This document shows, one piece after another, positions 18,501 through 27,146 of a DNA stretch of 64,000 nt. The translations under genes were made by a program, and so were the position numbers. The DNA is taken from NCBI GenBank assembly GCA_016931935.1, contig JAFGDW010000320.1, positions 1-64,000 on the forward strand, in the 5' to 3' direction. Source of the DNA: Candidatus Zhuqueibacterota bacterium. Lineage in GTDB: Bacteria > Zhuqueibacterota > Zhuqueibacteria > Thermofontimicrobiales > Thiofontviventaceae. How positions within the stretch are numbered: position 1 is the first letter of the stretch; each line of letters starts with the position of its first letter. The notes under the pieces are model-generated. The model did not search any database, had not been told where the DNA came from, and was given only the letters and a program-made list of their open reading frames with translations.

Positions 18501-20057
18501 TCATTACCACCCGTTCCGGAAAAGTCGGCGGCTCAACAACATATCATCAAGCGCTATCTGAACAACCACAGCTTCGTTACCACTTCCGACATCTGCAATC
18601 GGTATCCAATTTCGGCTGCCGAAGTGGAAAAAATTCTGGCTGATTTCGAACAAACTCGCACTGTTCTCCACCTGCCAGCTTCGCCCACCCACGCTGACGC
18701 ATGGATTGTGCCCGACACCATGGAACGTATCCGCCGCATGACGATTCTGCAAAATCGGCGCTCAATACAACCAATCGATGCCGCCCAATTCACCACCTTT
18801 TTACTGCGCTGGCAACACGTTGGGCCTTACAAATTTAACGCCAATCCGGACGAACTCATCACTGTTTTGGGACAAATGCAGGGAGTGCATCTGCCATTCC
18901 GCATGTGGGAGCGGGATATTCTTCCCAACCGGTTAACGTCGTACCGTCCGCAGTGGCTGGATCAATGGCTGAATCAGGGGCAGATGTTTTGGAATGGCGA
19001 ACCAGACAGTAATAGTCGGCTGGGATTTTTTTATATCGATGATTATGCATCGCTGGAACCGTTATTGAAACATGAGCAACCCACAATTACTGAACAGGCG
19101 CAACACATTCTAAATGCGCTGGAACAACACGGCGCGCTGTTCATCCACGATTTAGCAGAATTGACAGGACTAGCGCCTTCGCAATGCACAGCAGAATTGT
19201 GGGATTTAATTTGGACAGGCCGTGTGACCAACGATTCGTTTGCAGTTATCCGTGCCGGAAAGCCTGCCATCCCTGCCGGAAACCAGCAACAGCACAGCGG
19301 TCGACATCTGCCGGGCAGCCGACGTGCCTATCAGCGTCAATATCGTCCGCTATTGGGCGGAGGTCGCTGGTCGTTAATCAAATCGAATAAAGAAACACAG
19401 CCGGAATCGAATAATCTGGAAATGCTGGCATTCCAACTGCTGACGCGCTACGGATTGCTGTGTCATGAACTATATCACATGGAAAATTGGCGCATTCCCT
19501 GGAGCCAGCTTTACCAAACGCTCGTCAAACTGGAATGGCGCGGCGACATCCGGCGCGGTTATTTTGTGAAAGGACTGTCGGGCATTCAGTTTGCGTTGCC
19601 AAGGGCGGCGGACGACTTGTTGGCGGCTGCACAACCGAACCAACCATCGACTTCAGCCAATGAAACGGCCTATGTTATCATCAACACATACGATCCGGCG
19701 AATTTGTATGGCGCTGCCAGTCCGTTTCCGATCATACATCCACGTCAGATTGGCTGGCGTCTGTTACGGCATCCCAATAACTTCATCGTTCTGCACAATG
19801 GTTCTCCACTACTTGCTGTGGAAGCTGGTGGCGAGCGCCTAACACCGTTGCATGATCTGAGCGACGATCAACTCTATCATGCGCTGCACACACTACCTGC
19901 TATTTTGGAAAATTCTGGCGATGATGGCAGTCGGCGTTCGATTAAGGTTGAATTTTATGACGACGAGCCGGTACGAATGAGCCGCGCGGCATCGTTATTG
20001 ACAGAGCTTGGATTTCGGCAGGAATTTAAGTATATGATTTTGGAGAAGAAAATTTAA
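15519..20057 (+). CDS. lhr: Lhr-type superfamily 2 helicase, full length
   Basis: A 1512-residue ATP-dependent 3'-to-5' DNA/RNA helicase of the Lhr family, close to the roughly 1540 residues of E. coli Lhr, thus Lhr-core plus the long C-terminal domain. Motifs: Walker A APTGSGKT (48-55), Walker B VDEIH (172-176), motif III LSAT (207-210), motif VI QRVGRAGH (373-380). The winged-helix and Lhr-specific domains follow, and the C-terminal half contains further winged-helix-like segments (for example ELTGLAPSQCTAELWDLIWTGRV). It is more GC-rich than the cassette to its left. Likely involved in DNA repair. The start has only a weak ribosome site. Confidence 0.92.
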   Translation: MTPTEQNLLSRFHPAIAAWFSNAFDTITPPQMMGWPAIFRHEHTLILAPTGSGKTLTAFLVCIHELLNMRAANSKPFGVHTLYISPLKALNYDIERNLEAPLTGIAEQANKLGLSVPTITTAVRTGDTPQKERQRMLREPPDILITTPESLHLLLTSERAREMLRTVEFVIVDEIHALSDNKRGTFLSILLERLQIVARQPFTRIGLSATQRPLEEIAKFLSGATWNTSDEKPLVVDRPVTIVDTGVRKSLDLEIIAPVEDFKALPDESVWPDIYRELMELIQTHTSTLIFTNGRAAAERITAEINDRAGRELAKAHHGSVSKTRRHEIEHQLKRGELTVLVATATLELGIDMGAIDLVVQVESPKSVAHGLQRVGRAGHLFSKVSKGRMIPKTRADLLEMTVIAKAMKDGDVAPIKIPTNCLDMLAQQIAAMVALESWNADTLYDVIRCAYPYRTLPRDHFIGVVEMLSGRYPEASFRELRPRISWDRINNILHSLPGTQRMVIMNGGAIPETGQYSCYLDDGHTKIGELEEEFIYERRLGEVFTLGTSQWRIKEITHDRVIVSPAPGEVARLPFWKGEYFSRSVHLGERMAQFCQEMQDRLQQPSTINWLRHEYCLDANAAQNLVTYFKDQSKSIDSIPTANNIVVECFRDELGDFRVVLMTPYGGRLHLPWQLALLAQFRQQMHVEPESLHSDIGIMFCIPSTDLQLIERIVRQVNADNVEQLIIEAIANSPFFGLRFRQNAGRAMLLPGARPGKRTPLWLHRMRSRDLLEVARRYPSFPIVMETYRESLNDMLAIRELKMLLRNVGSGETRMQFKHVNHPSPFVASMLFEFMGGYMYSYDAPKNDSGALQLDQDLLTQLLHADRQSELFNESIVHTVESRLQGVNDGYQARTPAECVELLRRIGDVTPAELAARIQFDANLILSELSQSYQIVYIHLDGVAEPQRWICTEDFFLYAAALTTKNEVVELHPRMQPDAHDELAPDVITKIFKSLPPVPEKSAAQQHIIKRYLNNHSFVTTSDICNRYPISAAEVEKILADFEQTRTVLHLPASPTHADAWIVPDTMERIRRMTILQNRRSIQPIDAAQFTTFLLRWQHVGPYKFNANPDELITVLGQMQGVHLPFRMWERDILPNRLTSYRPQWLDQWLNQGQMFWNGEPDSNSRLGFFYIDDYASLEPLLKHEQPTITEQAQHILNALEQHGALFIHDLAELTGLAPSQCTAELWDLIWTGRVTNDSFAVIRAGKPAIPAGNQQQHSGRHLPGSRRAYQRQYRPLLGGGRWSLIKSNKETQPESNNLEMLAFQLLTRYGLLCHELYHMENWRIPWSQLYQTLVKLEWRGDIRRGYFVKGLSGIQFALPRAADDLLAAAQPNQPSTSANETAYVIINTYDPANLYGAASPFPIIHPRQIGWRLLRHPNNFIVLHNGSPLLAVEAGGERLTPLHDLSDDQLYHALHTLPAILENSGDDGSRRSIKVEFYDDEPVRMSRAASLLTELGFRQEFKYMILEKKI

Positions 20058-20213
20058 ATCCGGTAATCAATGTTCGGTCATTGGTGATCCGTGGCGCTGA
20101 TGACTTGCGATTTCGCCATGCTCTCTGCTGTAAGCGCTATGCACATGAAAACACCTTTGGTTAATACCCACGCCCTAAAAAATTCATCATAGTCGTTACA
20201 CAAAAAAAATTTC

Positions 20214-20242
20214 TTGACTTTTATATAACATTTGTTTATTTT
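20214..20242 (+). promoter_or_regulatory. Predicted sigma-70-type promoter for rrf2-cydAB
   Basis: TTGACT (20214-20219), a 17-nt spacer and TATTTT (20237-20242). The promoter is bracketed by inverted GTTACA (20195-20200) and TGTAAC (20242-20247). Prediction by eye only. Confidence 0.5.
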
Positions 20243-20258
20243 GTAACAGGACAAAAAA

Positions 20259-20272
20259 GGTCACATTTGACC
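20259..20272. promoter_or_regulatory. Operator candidate near the cyd transcription start
   Basis: Perfect inverted repeat GGTCA-CATT-TGACC about 17 bp downstream of the predicted -10 box. Its position over the early transcribed region fits repression, possibly by the Rrf2 protein encoded next. This is not a known FNR consensus. Confidence 0.4.
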
Positions 20273-20480
20273 CATTACATAAAATTTCATTAATAGTTCA
20301 GCGGTAATGCAATTTTCAAAAAAAATCTATTATTTTTTTTAAAAAAATCACTCCAACTCCCTTTGAAAAAGGGAGAAATTATGGACGATTATTTTTGAAA
20401 TTGCTTCAGGCGACCTATTATTTACCAACCTGGTGAACAATTACAAATTTCAATTCTAACCATAAAAAAGGATAATTCAC

Positions 20481-20912
20481 ATGCAATTATCCCGGGCAGG
20501 AGAATACGCCATTCGCGCCATGCTGCACCTGGCAGCGACAAGTGATGAAGGCATTTCTCAAATCGCCACCATCTCAAAAACCTGGGCTATTCCCGAAAGC
20601 TTCCTTCGAAAAATTCTGCAAAGCCTAACGAAAGCTGGCCTTGTTGCGTCATCACGTGGCATGGGCGGCGGACTTACGTTAGCCCGACCTGCTGATCAAA
20701 TTACACTGTTGGACGTCATCGAAGCAATTGAAGGCAAAATCTTTTTAAATGTATGCTTGACTGGACCTGGCAATTGTGAATCCAGTACGTGGTGTCCGGT
20801 GCATTGTGTTTGGCACGAAGCCCAACGATCATTTACCGATATCTTGAAAAGCAAATCACTGAAAGACCTGGTCATAAATTCGGATTTTAAAGAGCACTTT
20901 CAAATAACCTAG
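20481..20912 (+). CDS. Rrf2 family regulator with Fe-S-type cysteines
   Basis: A 143-residue winged-helix transcription factor of the Rrf2 (IscR/NsrR/CymR) family. The N-terminus MQLSRAGEYAIRAMLHLA and the wing SSRGMGGGLTLARP are diagnostic. Cysteines lie at 92, 99, 105 and 109 (C-x6-C-x5-C-x3-C); the first three match the spacing region of the IscR and NsrR clusters, so an Fe-S cluster sensing oxygen, NO or iron status is likely. It ends 14 nt before cydA and is probably cotranscribed, suggesting local redox control of cytochrome bd. The fourth cysteine is extra relative to IscR. Confidence 0.9.
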   Translation: MQLSRAGEYAIRAMLHLAATSDEGISQIATISKTWAIPESFLRKILQSLTKAGLVASSRGMGGGLTLARPADQITLLDVIEAIEGKIFLNVCLTGPGNCESSTWCPVHCVWHEAQRSFTDILKSKSLKDLVINSDFKEHFQIT

Positions 20913-20926
20913 AGGGAGGAAATTGT

Positions 20927-22252
20927 ATGGATGCTGTTTTATTATCCCGGATTCAGTTTGCTGTAACAGTGGGCTTTCATTTTTTATTCCCGCCACTTAC
21001 GCTTGGCCTAACATTAGCTATTCTCATCTTCGAGACGCTGCATCTCCGAAAGGGGCAAGAGCTATACAGAAAGCTAACTGACTTTTTTGTTAAAATTCTG
21101 GGACTTGTTTTTGTCGTTGGTACCGCTACAGGTATCGTAATGGAATTTTCATTTGGTACTAATTGGGCGAACTACTCGCGCATGGTGGGTGATATTTTCG
21201 GCGCCCCGCTGGCCGCAGAGGGTGTATTTGCGTTTTTTCTGGAGTCTGTCTTTTTAGGAATTCTGGTATTTGGCAGAAATAAAGTATCGCCCAAAACCTA
21301 TTGGACGTCGGCATTTCTGGTGTTTTTTGGCTCGCATCTGTCCGGACTTTGGATCATCATCGCCAATTCATGGATGCAAACCCCGGCTGGTTTTGCCATT
21401 GAAGGCGGACGCGCTGTTTTGAAAGACTTTTTTGCAGCGGCGATCAATCATTCAACGCTTATTCGCTACACACACACAATCGTTGCTGGTTGGATCACCG
21501 GTGTATTTCTGGTTGCCGGTATCAGCGCCTGGTATCTGTTAAAGAAGCGCGATATTGAATATGCTAAGGCAGCGCTGAAAATTGCAGTTATACTTCTGGT
21601 GGTAACGTCGCTGCTCGAACTAGCATTGGGCCATGCCCACTCCATTCAGGTGGGGGCGACGCAACCGGAAAAACTAGCTGCCTTTGAAGCGATGTACGAA
21701 ACACAATCTGGCGCGCCCCTGGCGCTGTTTGGCATTCCCGATGCAAAAAATCAAACGAATCATCTTTATATTGGCGTTCCCAAATTATTGAGTTTTCTGA
21801 TGTATTTCGACGCCAATGCCACAGTAAAAGGCCTTAACGAATTTCCAGAGGATGAACGGCCTCCGGTTTTCCTGCCGTTCGTCTCCTATCATGTCATGAT
21901 TATTGTGGGATTTTTCTTTATCGCCATCACCATCATTGGCGCTTATTTGCTCATCAAAAACAAAATTTGGGAATCAAAATGGTACCTGACACTGCTGCTA
22001 TTTTCGATTCCATTACCCCATGTGGCAAATCAGTTTGGCTGGATAGCTGCCGAAGTCGGGCGGCAGCCCTGGGTTGTTTATCGCGTTATGCGAACGGCGG
22101 ATGCAATTTCCACGGTCGTGCCTGCTGGTCAAATATTATTTTCCCTGATCATGTTCAGTTTAATTTACCTTCTATTATTCATCGTCTTCATCAGTGTATT
22201 GGTAAAAATCGTTAAAAAAGGGCCAGGAGAAATCGCTGCTCCCGGCTATTAA
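20927..22252 (+). CDS. cydA: Cytochrome bd quinol oxidase subunit I
   Basis: A 441-residue membrane subunit of cytochrome bd, a high-affinity terminal oxidase that reduces O2 with quinol. The heme b595 ligand region is VGFHFLFPPLTLGL (His18); GRQPWVVYRVMRTADA is the conserved segment after the quinol loop. The protein is short (E. coli CydA is about 520), so the Q-loop lacks the C-terminal insertion and it belongs to the short Q-loop class. A strong GGGAGG site precedes the ATG. It lies between the Rrf2 regulator and cydB; no cydX or cydCD is present in the window. Confidence 0.96.
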   Translation: MDAVLLSRIQFAVTVGFHFLFPPLTLGLTLAILIFETLHLRKGQELYRKLTDFFVKILGLVFVVGTATGIVMEFSFGTNWANYSRMVGDIFGAPLAAEGVFAFFLESVFLGILVFGRNKVSPKTYWTSAFLVFFGSHLSGLWIIIANSWMQTPAGFAIEGGRAVLKDFFAAAINHSTLIRYTHTIVAGWITGVFLVAGISAWYLLKKRDIEYAKAALKIAVILLVVTSLLELALGHAHSIQVGATQPEKLAAFEAMYETQSGAPLALFGIPDAKNQTNHLYIGVPKLLSFLMYFDANATVKGLNEFPEDERPPVFLPFVSYHVMIIVGFFFIAITIIGAYLLIKNKIWESKWYLTLLLFSIPLPHVANQFGWIAAEVGRQPWVVYRVMRTADAISTVVPAGQILFSLIMFSLIYLLLFIVFISVLVKIVKKGPGEIAAPGY

Positions 22253-22274
22253 AATTCCTTAATGACCAAATCCT

Positions 22275-22306
22275 GCACGTCATAATCCCGATATTATGTG
22301 ATGTGC
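22275..22306 (+). other. Intercistronic hairpin between cydA and cydB
   Basis: GCACGTCATAAT (22275-22286) pairs imperfectly with ATTATGTGATGTGC (22293-22306) around a 6-nt loop in the 99-nt cydA-cydB gap. There is no T-run, so mRNA processing or stabilisation is more likely than termination. Confidence 0.4.
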
Positions 22307-22351
22307 CTGGACTGATTGAGAACTACAATCCATGTTAAATAGGAGGTTTCG

Positions 22352-23365
22352 ATGGAAGCTTTAGCACTCTTCCAGAATATCTGGTACATCCTTATTGGCG
22401 TATTGTTAATAGGGTATTCAATTCTTGATGGATTTGATCTTGGCGTTGGCGCACTCATGCCATTCCTGGCTAAAAATGATCATGAAAAACGGATTTTATA
22501 CAATGCCGTTGGTCCTTTCTGGGACGGAAATGAAGTCTGGCTGCTTACAGGCGGCGGGGCGTTGTTTGCGGCATTTCCTTTCGTATATGCGACCGTGTTC
22601 AGTGGCTTCTACCTGGCGCTGATGCTGGTGCTATTCGCTCTTATTTTCAGGGCAGTCGCGCTCGAGTTTCGCACCTATGATCCGAAGCGGGAAAAATTAT
22701 GGGAATGGGCGTTTGTTATCGGCAGCTTTTTACCAGCACTGCTCTATGGCGTTGCCTTAGGGAATGTAGTTGTTGGCATCCCCCTGGATGTTAACATGGA
22801 ATTCACGGGCAATTTTTTCACCTTGCTGCGACCGTTTCCGCTTGTCGTTGGTTTGTTGGGATTGGTGGCAATTTTATTGCAGGGTAGCATATTCGCTGCC
22901 ATGAAAACAACCGGCGCTCAACAGGCAAAGGCGAAAAAAGTAACCGGAACATTATGGTTTGCTTTTATCATATTATTCGCGCTTAGTTTCATTGCGGCGC
23001 TTATTTTTCTCAATGAGATTGCCATTAAATTTTTAGCGTACGTTGCTGCTCTCGTTGTTTTAATCACCTGGTATTTAACTAAAGTCGCTCTCGTTAACGA
23101 TAAATTTGGCCGGGCATTTTTAATGTCGTCTATCATGTTTGCTGGTTTGTGGGGCATTGCCGGAGCTGTTCATTATCCCAATCTGGTGTTAGCGAGCAAT
23201 GATCCAGCATTAAGCCTCACACTCCACAATTCATCATCCAGTCAATTGACATTGACGGTGATGTTAATCATCGCACTGGTGGGCATGCCGATTGTGATTG
23301 GTTATACTATTTTTGCATACCGGCTTTTCAAGGGGAAAGTAAAACTTGAAAATAGCACAGTTTAG
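22352..23365 (+). CDS. cydB: Cytochrome bd quinol oxidase subunit II
   Basis: A 337-residue polytopic partner of CydA. The N-terminal signature YSILDGFDLGVGALMPFL is the canonical CydB helix; NAVGPFWDGNEVWLLTGGGALFAAFP is a second conserved family block. About eight to nine transmembrane helices and a normal length. AGGAGG lies directly before the ATG, and the gene sits 99 nt after cydA, so the two form one operon with the Rrf2 regulator. Confidence 0.96.
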   Translation: MEALALFQNIWYILIGVLLIGYSILDGFDLGVGALMPFLAKNDHEKRILYNAVGPFWDGNEVWLLTGGGALFAAFPFVYATVFSGFYLALMLVLFALIFRAVALEFRTYDPKREKLWEWAFVIGSFLPALLYGVALGNVVVGIPLDVNMEFTGNFFTLLRPFPLVVGLLGLVAILLQGSIFAAMKTTGAQQAKAKKVTGTLWFAFIILFALSFIAALIFLNEIAIKFLAYVAALVVLITWYLTKVALVNDKFGRAFLMSSIMFAGLWGIAGAVHYPNLVLASNDPALSLTLHNSSSSQLTLTVMLIIALVGMPIVIGYTIFAYRLFKGKVKLENSTV

Positions 23366-23444
23366 CAGAACATAAATCGCTGGAATTTATTCAACAAAAA
23401 TTTGAAATCATGATTTTTTTTCCTCATTCCAACATCATTGAGGC

Positions 23445-23480
23445 GACGTGTCATCTCGATAAGTAAAGAGATGACACGTC
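23445..23480. terminator. Perfect 13-bp hairpin between convergent genes
   Basis: GACGTGTCATCTC (23445-23457) and its exact complement (23468-23480) with a 10-nt loop, placed between cydB and the convergent dipeptidase gene. No long T-tract on either side, so it is called a bidirectional terminator mainly from position. Confidence 0.55.
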
Positions 23481-23547
23481 ATAAAGAAGCAAATTGATCT
23501 CCGGTTTTCAAGTGACCATTTATCAACTGGCATAAAATATACAGACG

Positions 23548-24636
23548 TTAACGTTCATGCGCTTCCAATACCCGCAGAAAATTTTTATAGCATACTTTTT
23601 CCATCGTCGTCTGTGAATAACCGCGTTCCAGCATTTTTTGCTTCAGCAATGCAAACCCACTGCAATCGTCCAATCCAATCGGTGCGTGTGGCATACCATC
23701 AAAATCCGAGCCAAAGCCGACAAAATCATCGCCAACAAGGTTAATAATATAATCCACATGATCCAGCACTCTGTCAGCAGGAACGGTGATATCGCCAATC
23801 GCCTGCCTGTAATTCACTAAAAAATTGCCAAACAAGTTACTGATTTTAATAATATCATCACCGGCTGCACGTTCATAGCGACTCAGTTCGGCGAACAAAT
23901 CGCCTGCTCGTCCGTTTGTAATGTGGGCGTAATCGGCATCCAAAAAACCATTGTAGAAATTAATCCCGATCATCCCGCCCGATGCCGCGATCCCCTGAAT
24001 CAACTGATCACTCAAATTCCGCTTAACCGGGCATATGGCTGCCACGCCCGAATGCGATGCGACGATCGGACGCTTCGTTAACGCCAGCACCTTTTCCACT
24101 GTGCGATCGTGACAGTGGGAAACATCGATCAACATTCCCATTTCATTCATAGCAGCAATTACCTGTTCACCAAATGCCGTAAGCCCATCGAACGCAGGAT
24201 TGGCATCGCCACATGAGACTGCCCAATCATGGGTTCTGGCATGCACAATCGTTAAACAACGAACACCACGATTGTAGTACTCCGCCAATTGTTCAAGACT
24301 GTTCTCTATTGCCGATCCATTTTCAATCGCTAACAGGAATGCAATCTGTTCACCATCCAACGACTGTCTCAGTAAATCGTAATTTGTACACAGCGCAAAA
24401 TCATCTGAATTTTCAGTGACTGTCTGTTCCAATTTATCAATCATCTGCATCACCATGTTCCGGCGTTTACCGGAGGAAATACAAGGGGGGATATAACAGG
24501 CAAACACCTGTGCTCCAATACGACCTTGTCGCATGGCCTTTAAATTGACTTGCGTGTGCGAGTTTAATAACGAATTCCCGCTTACAAGCTCCATCACAGT
24601 ATCGCAATGTAAATCAATTATTGCCGTACTTATCAT
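23548..24636 (-). CDS. Membrane dipeptidase (M19, renal dipeptidase family)
   Basis: A 362-residue zinc dipeptidase of the M19 family, which cleaves a wide range of dipeptides, including some with D-residues. Metal ligands are visible: IDLHCDTVMEL (H-x-D), Glu in LAIENGSAIE, His in LIDVSHCHDRTVEKVL, His in IVASHSGVAAI, and Asp in GFGSDFDGMPHAP. No signal peptide is seen, so it is probably cytoplasmic, as in most bacterial members. TTGGAG precedes the ATG. Confidence 0.92.
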   Translation of the reverse strand: MISTAIIDLHCDTVMELVSGNSLLNSHTQVNLKAMRQGRIGAQVFACYIPPCISSGKRRNMVMQMIDKLEQTVTENSDDFALCTNYDLLRQSLDGEQIAFLLAIENGSAIENSLEQLAEYYNRGVRCLTIVHARTHDWAVSCGDANPAFDGLTAFGEQVIAAMNEMGMLIDVSHCHDRTVEKVLALTKRPIVASHSGVAAICPVKRNLSDQLIQGIAASGGMIGINFYNGFLDADYAHITNGRAGDLFAELSRYERAAGDDIIKISNLFGNFLVNYRQAIGDITVPADRVLDHVDYIINLVGDDFVGFGSDFDGMPHAPIGLDDCSGFALLKQKMLERGYSQTTMEKVCYKNFLRVLEAHER

Positions 24637-24687
24637 AATTACTCCAAAGCTTCCATCTATTCGTATTCGAATACAATATTATTACTC

Positions 24688-24820
24688 ATATGAATGACCA
24701 GTTGAAAATTGATGTGGCCCGAAAATTATAAAGTTATCACAGTTCGACTCCGCACACTGTGAAGATGGAGCTTCAGCCTGAGCGAACTCGAAGGCTCGTG
24801 GTTCAACTGGTTAGTCATAT
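24688..24820. repeat. R3 inverted-repeat element, copy a
   Basis: Terminal inverted repeat ATATGAATGACCAGTTGAA (24688-24706) with TTCAACTGGTTAGTCATAT (24802-24820), 17 of 19 matching. The interior holds the hairpin CACAGT...ACTGTG and the shared block CTTCAGCCTGAGCGA...TCGAAGG. Same family as 34614-34760 and 43856-44006. Confidence 0.65.
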
Positions 24821-25802
24821 TACTCATCAAATAACAGAAAATCAAGTTATCGAATTTCAGCTTAATTGTCAAGCAAAATGTCATTTCCCCATATTTTCGG
24901 ATTGGTAACATCGGAAAATCGCTTGTTAAATTCTCCGCAGAAGCAATCCATTTCCTGTACATATACTCGTTATGGTTTAATTTTTCATATCGCTTATAAA
25001 AATTCGGAGTAAAATCCCTGTCCAGCTTTATTTGTTTGAAATACAAAAAAGTAAACAGGCTGGACCTTTATGGATTTCACTCACTCGCAGCGCATACCTG
25101 CATCGTTTCCCTAATATAATTTTAAATGATTATGTAGATAACTCAGATATTTATGTTCATAATCATTTAATTTTATTAATGTAAACAGACGATGAAGGCG
25201 CTGCACCCCAAATTCTCATTTAATTTCAAGGCAATAACTCAGTATGAAATTCTAATCCTTAACAAATATAGAACATGATATCGAAACATCAATAAGCTCT
25301 TGTACTAATATGAAAAGAGTGTTCAAACTAAATTATCTTGTTAGAATAGCGATAAGAAGTTAAAGCAAATCTCAAATCCACTTTGTTTGCACTATTAAAT
25401 AAAATTTCTGAAAAAGACTTGATTTAGAATGATAAATTTATTAAATTTTTTGCTTTTCTAGATCTGATCTATTTGAAATCAAATTCACAACGAATTGACA
25501 GAAAAATCCTCACAATTCGAATTTCTAAGTACACTGTTTCAAAATTAAATATAGAATTTGTAGAAATAATTTTGTTGCAAGATCAGTTTAAAACTTACAT
25601 AAAATTTGAACCGCCGTACCAGGTCATCACGCGTCGGACAATTGCTACACTTAATTGGCAAATGCAGCTTATCAATTCCGACAAGTGGTCGATAATAGCA
25701 ATAACCACTGTGCGTAAATGTCGAACATTGTATAAACAGAGACATTTTTATTATTCACAGTTCACATGGTATCTGCAGGGAAATTGAATCCGGATAGAGA
25801 TG

Positions 25803-25851
25803 CAAATTTACCGAAAATGTATTTGCATTTTTCGTTAAATTTGTTTACATT
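25803..25851 (+). promoter_or_regulatory. Promoter with overlapping long inverted repeat
   Basis: TTGCAT (25823-25828), 17-nt spacer, TACATT (25846-25851) form a plausible promoter 27 bp before the EIIA-Ntr ATG. A near-perfect inverted repeat, CAAATTTACCGAAAATG (25803-25819) against 25826-25843 (one mismatch, one extra base), covers the -35 box and most of the spacer, as an operator would. An AAGGAG ribosome site follows at about 25866. Confidence 0.55.
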
Positions 25852-25878
25852 GCCGTTTATCCTGCAAGGAGTTTTTAA

Positions 25879-26349
25879 ATGAAGTTAAATGATATACTAT
25901 CTGAGGACCTTGTCATTATTCCCCTCCATAGTAATAATAAAGATAAGATTATAGAAGAAATGGTCGATCATCTTCATCAAAAGAAACGTATTGATGATCG
26001 AAATAAAATATTGAAAGCTATTCTGGACCGCGAAAAAGTAATGAGCACCGGTGTCGGATATGGTGTGGCGATTCCCCATGGTAAAGCAGAAGGTGTAAAA
26101 GATATTGTTGCATTGTTTGGCATTGCAGAAAATGATATTGAGTTTCAGTCTGTTGATGATCTTCCTGTTCGGCTTATTTTTATGCTGGTTGGTCCGCCGG
26201 ACAAAACTGGTCCACATTTGAAAGCATTGAGTCGTATTTCCCGGTTGATGCATAAATCTGATTTTCGGGATCGTTTATTGAAAGCTCACGATTCGAAGGA
26301 AGTAATGGATATCATAGAACGTGAAGAAGAAAAGTATTTCGAAATCTAA
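25879..26349 (+). CDS. PTS EIIA-Ntr-like phosphotransferase protein
   Basis: A 156-residue EIIA domain of the fructose/nitrogen class (PtsN-like). The phosphorylated histidine is His67 in GVAIPHGKAEGV; MSTGVGYG before it and VRLIFMLVGPPDKTGPHLKALSRISRLM after it are family hallmarks. No membrane EIIBC is encoded nearby, so a regulatory role (nitrogen PTS) is more likely than sugar uptake. First gene of a four-gene cluster; the next start lies 14 nt after its stop. Confidence 0.9.
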   Translation: MKLNDILSEDLVIIPLHSNNKDKIIEEMVDHLHQKKRIDDRNKILKAILDREKVMSTGVGYGVAIPHGKAEGVKDIVALFGIAENDIEFQSVDDLPVRLIFMLVGPPDKTGPHLKALSRISRLMHKSDFRDRLLKAHDSKEVMDIIEREEEKYFEI

Positions 26350-26363
26350 ACCGAGGGAGTTCT

Positions 26364-27146
26364 TTGCCGATTTTATCCAATGCAAAATTCAAGATTTATC
26401 GGTCCCTGAAACAAAAAAAATCTCGTGAACGCGAACTAAAATTCCTGATTGAAGGGATTAAATTTTGCAACGAAGCGTTTAACGCTCACATTCACATCGA
26501 CGCTTTCCTGTACTATCCCCCAGTTGTTTCAGATGATATTGCATCCCAATTTAAATACTTGTGCGATCAGCGTGGGATACCCAGTTTCGAAATTTCATCG
26601 GACATGGTTAATGCACTGAGTGATACCGTCCATTCGCAGGGCGTTTTTTGTGTCGCAGCAATGCAAACCAATTCGCCTGATTTCCGACACGTTTCTTTTA
26701 TGCTCGCCGTGGATTCAGTTCAGGAACCGGGAAATTTGGGAACGATTATTCGAACGGCAGACTGGTTTGGTGTTGAGGCAATTCTTCTCGGGGAAGGTAC
26801 TGTTGATGTCTATAATTCGAAAGTATTACGCTCGACGATGGGTTCATTATTCCATCTCAGCATCACCACAGTCAATCTGACTGAAGCACTCCCACAACTA
26901 AAACAATTGGGATTTGAAACCTATGCCGCAGTCGCTCGCGCAGGTCATGCTTTGGATGACATCCAATTTTCTAATAAAAAAATACTCGTCATTGGCAATG
27001 AATCACAAGGGATACGAGATCAACTTTTACATTTGGTAGATACAAAACTGACGATCCCCGGCCAGGGTCGAGCCGAATCGTTAAACGTTGCCATCGCGAG
27101 TGGAATTATTCTTAATCAAATGGCAGGTACAAATGAATCAATTTGA
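26364..27146 (+). CDS. TrmH/SpoU-type RNA 2'-O-methyltransferase
   Basis: A 260-residue SPOUT methyltransferase using SAM to methylate a ribose 2'-OH in rRNA or tRNA. The three knot motifs are intact: VQEPGNLGTIIRTADWFG (motif 1), ILVIGNESQGI (motif 2) and LTIPGQGRAESLNVAIASGI (motif 3). The N-terminal 90 residues are the L30e-like substrate domain (SpoU_sub_bind), with EFLIEG-like KFLIEGIKFCNEA. It starts with TTG at 26364, supported by GAGGGAG 3-4 nt upstream. The target nucleotide cannot be told. It overlaps the next gene by 14 bp. Confidence 0.92.
   Translation: MPILSNAKFKIYRSLKQKKSRERELKFLIEGIKFCNEAFNAHIHIDAFLYYPPVVSDDIASQFKYLCDQRGIPSFEISSDMVNALSDTVHSQGVFCVAAMQTNSPDFRHVSFMLAVDSVQEPGNLGTIIRTADWFGVEAILLGEGTVDVYNSKVLRSTMGSLFHLSITTVNLTEALPQLKQLGFETYAAVARAGHALDDIQFSNKKILVIGNESQGIRDQLLHLVDTKLTIPGQGRAESLNVAIASGIILNQMAGTNESI

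Larger units (their letters stand above)
20058..20480. other. Intergenic region upstream of rrf2-cydAB
   Basis: 423 bp with no gene. It holds the promoter and operator candidates listed separately, an A/T-rich tract at about 20330-20350, and an AAAAAAGGATAA ribosome site just before the regulator ATG. Confidence 0.6.
24637..25878. other. 1.2-kb AT-rich region without a convincing gene
   Basis: Holds an inverted-repeat element (24688-24820) and, at its right end, the promoter and hairpin of the EIIA operon. Two reading frames of about 105 codons (24726-25046 minus, 25473-25787 plus) lack ribosome sites and recognisable features; the first also overlaps the repeat element. The rest shows nothing I can name. 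It may be the remains of a decayed gene. Confidence 0.5.

Noticed and set aside
24726-25046. 106-codon minus-strand reading frame
   Set aside because: Its C-terminal third lies inside the R3 repeat, it has no ribosome site and no recognisable domain.
25473-25787. 104-codon plus-strand reading frame before the EIIA-Ntr gene
   Set aside because: AT-rich, residue mix unlike a folded protein, no ribosome site; may be a decayed gene but cannot be supported.
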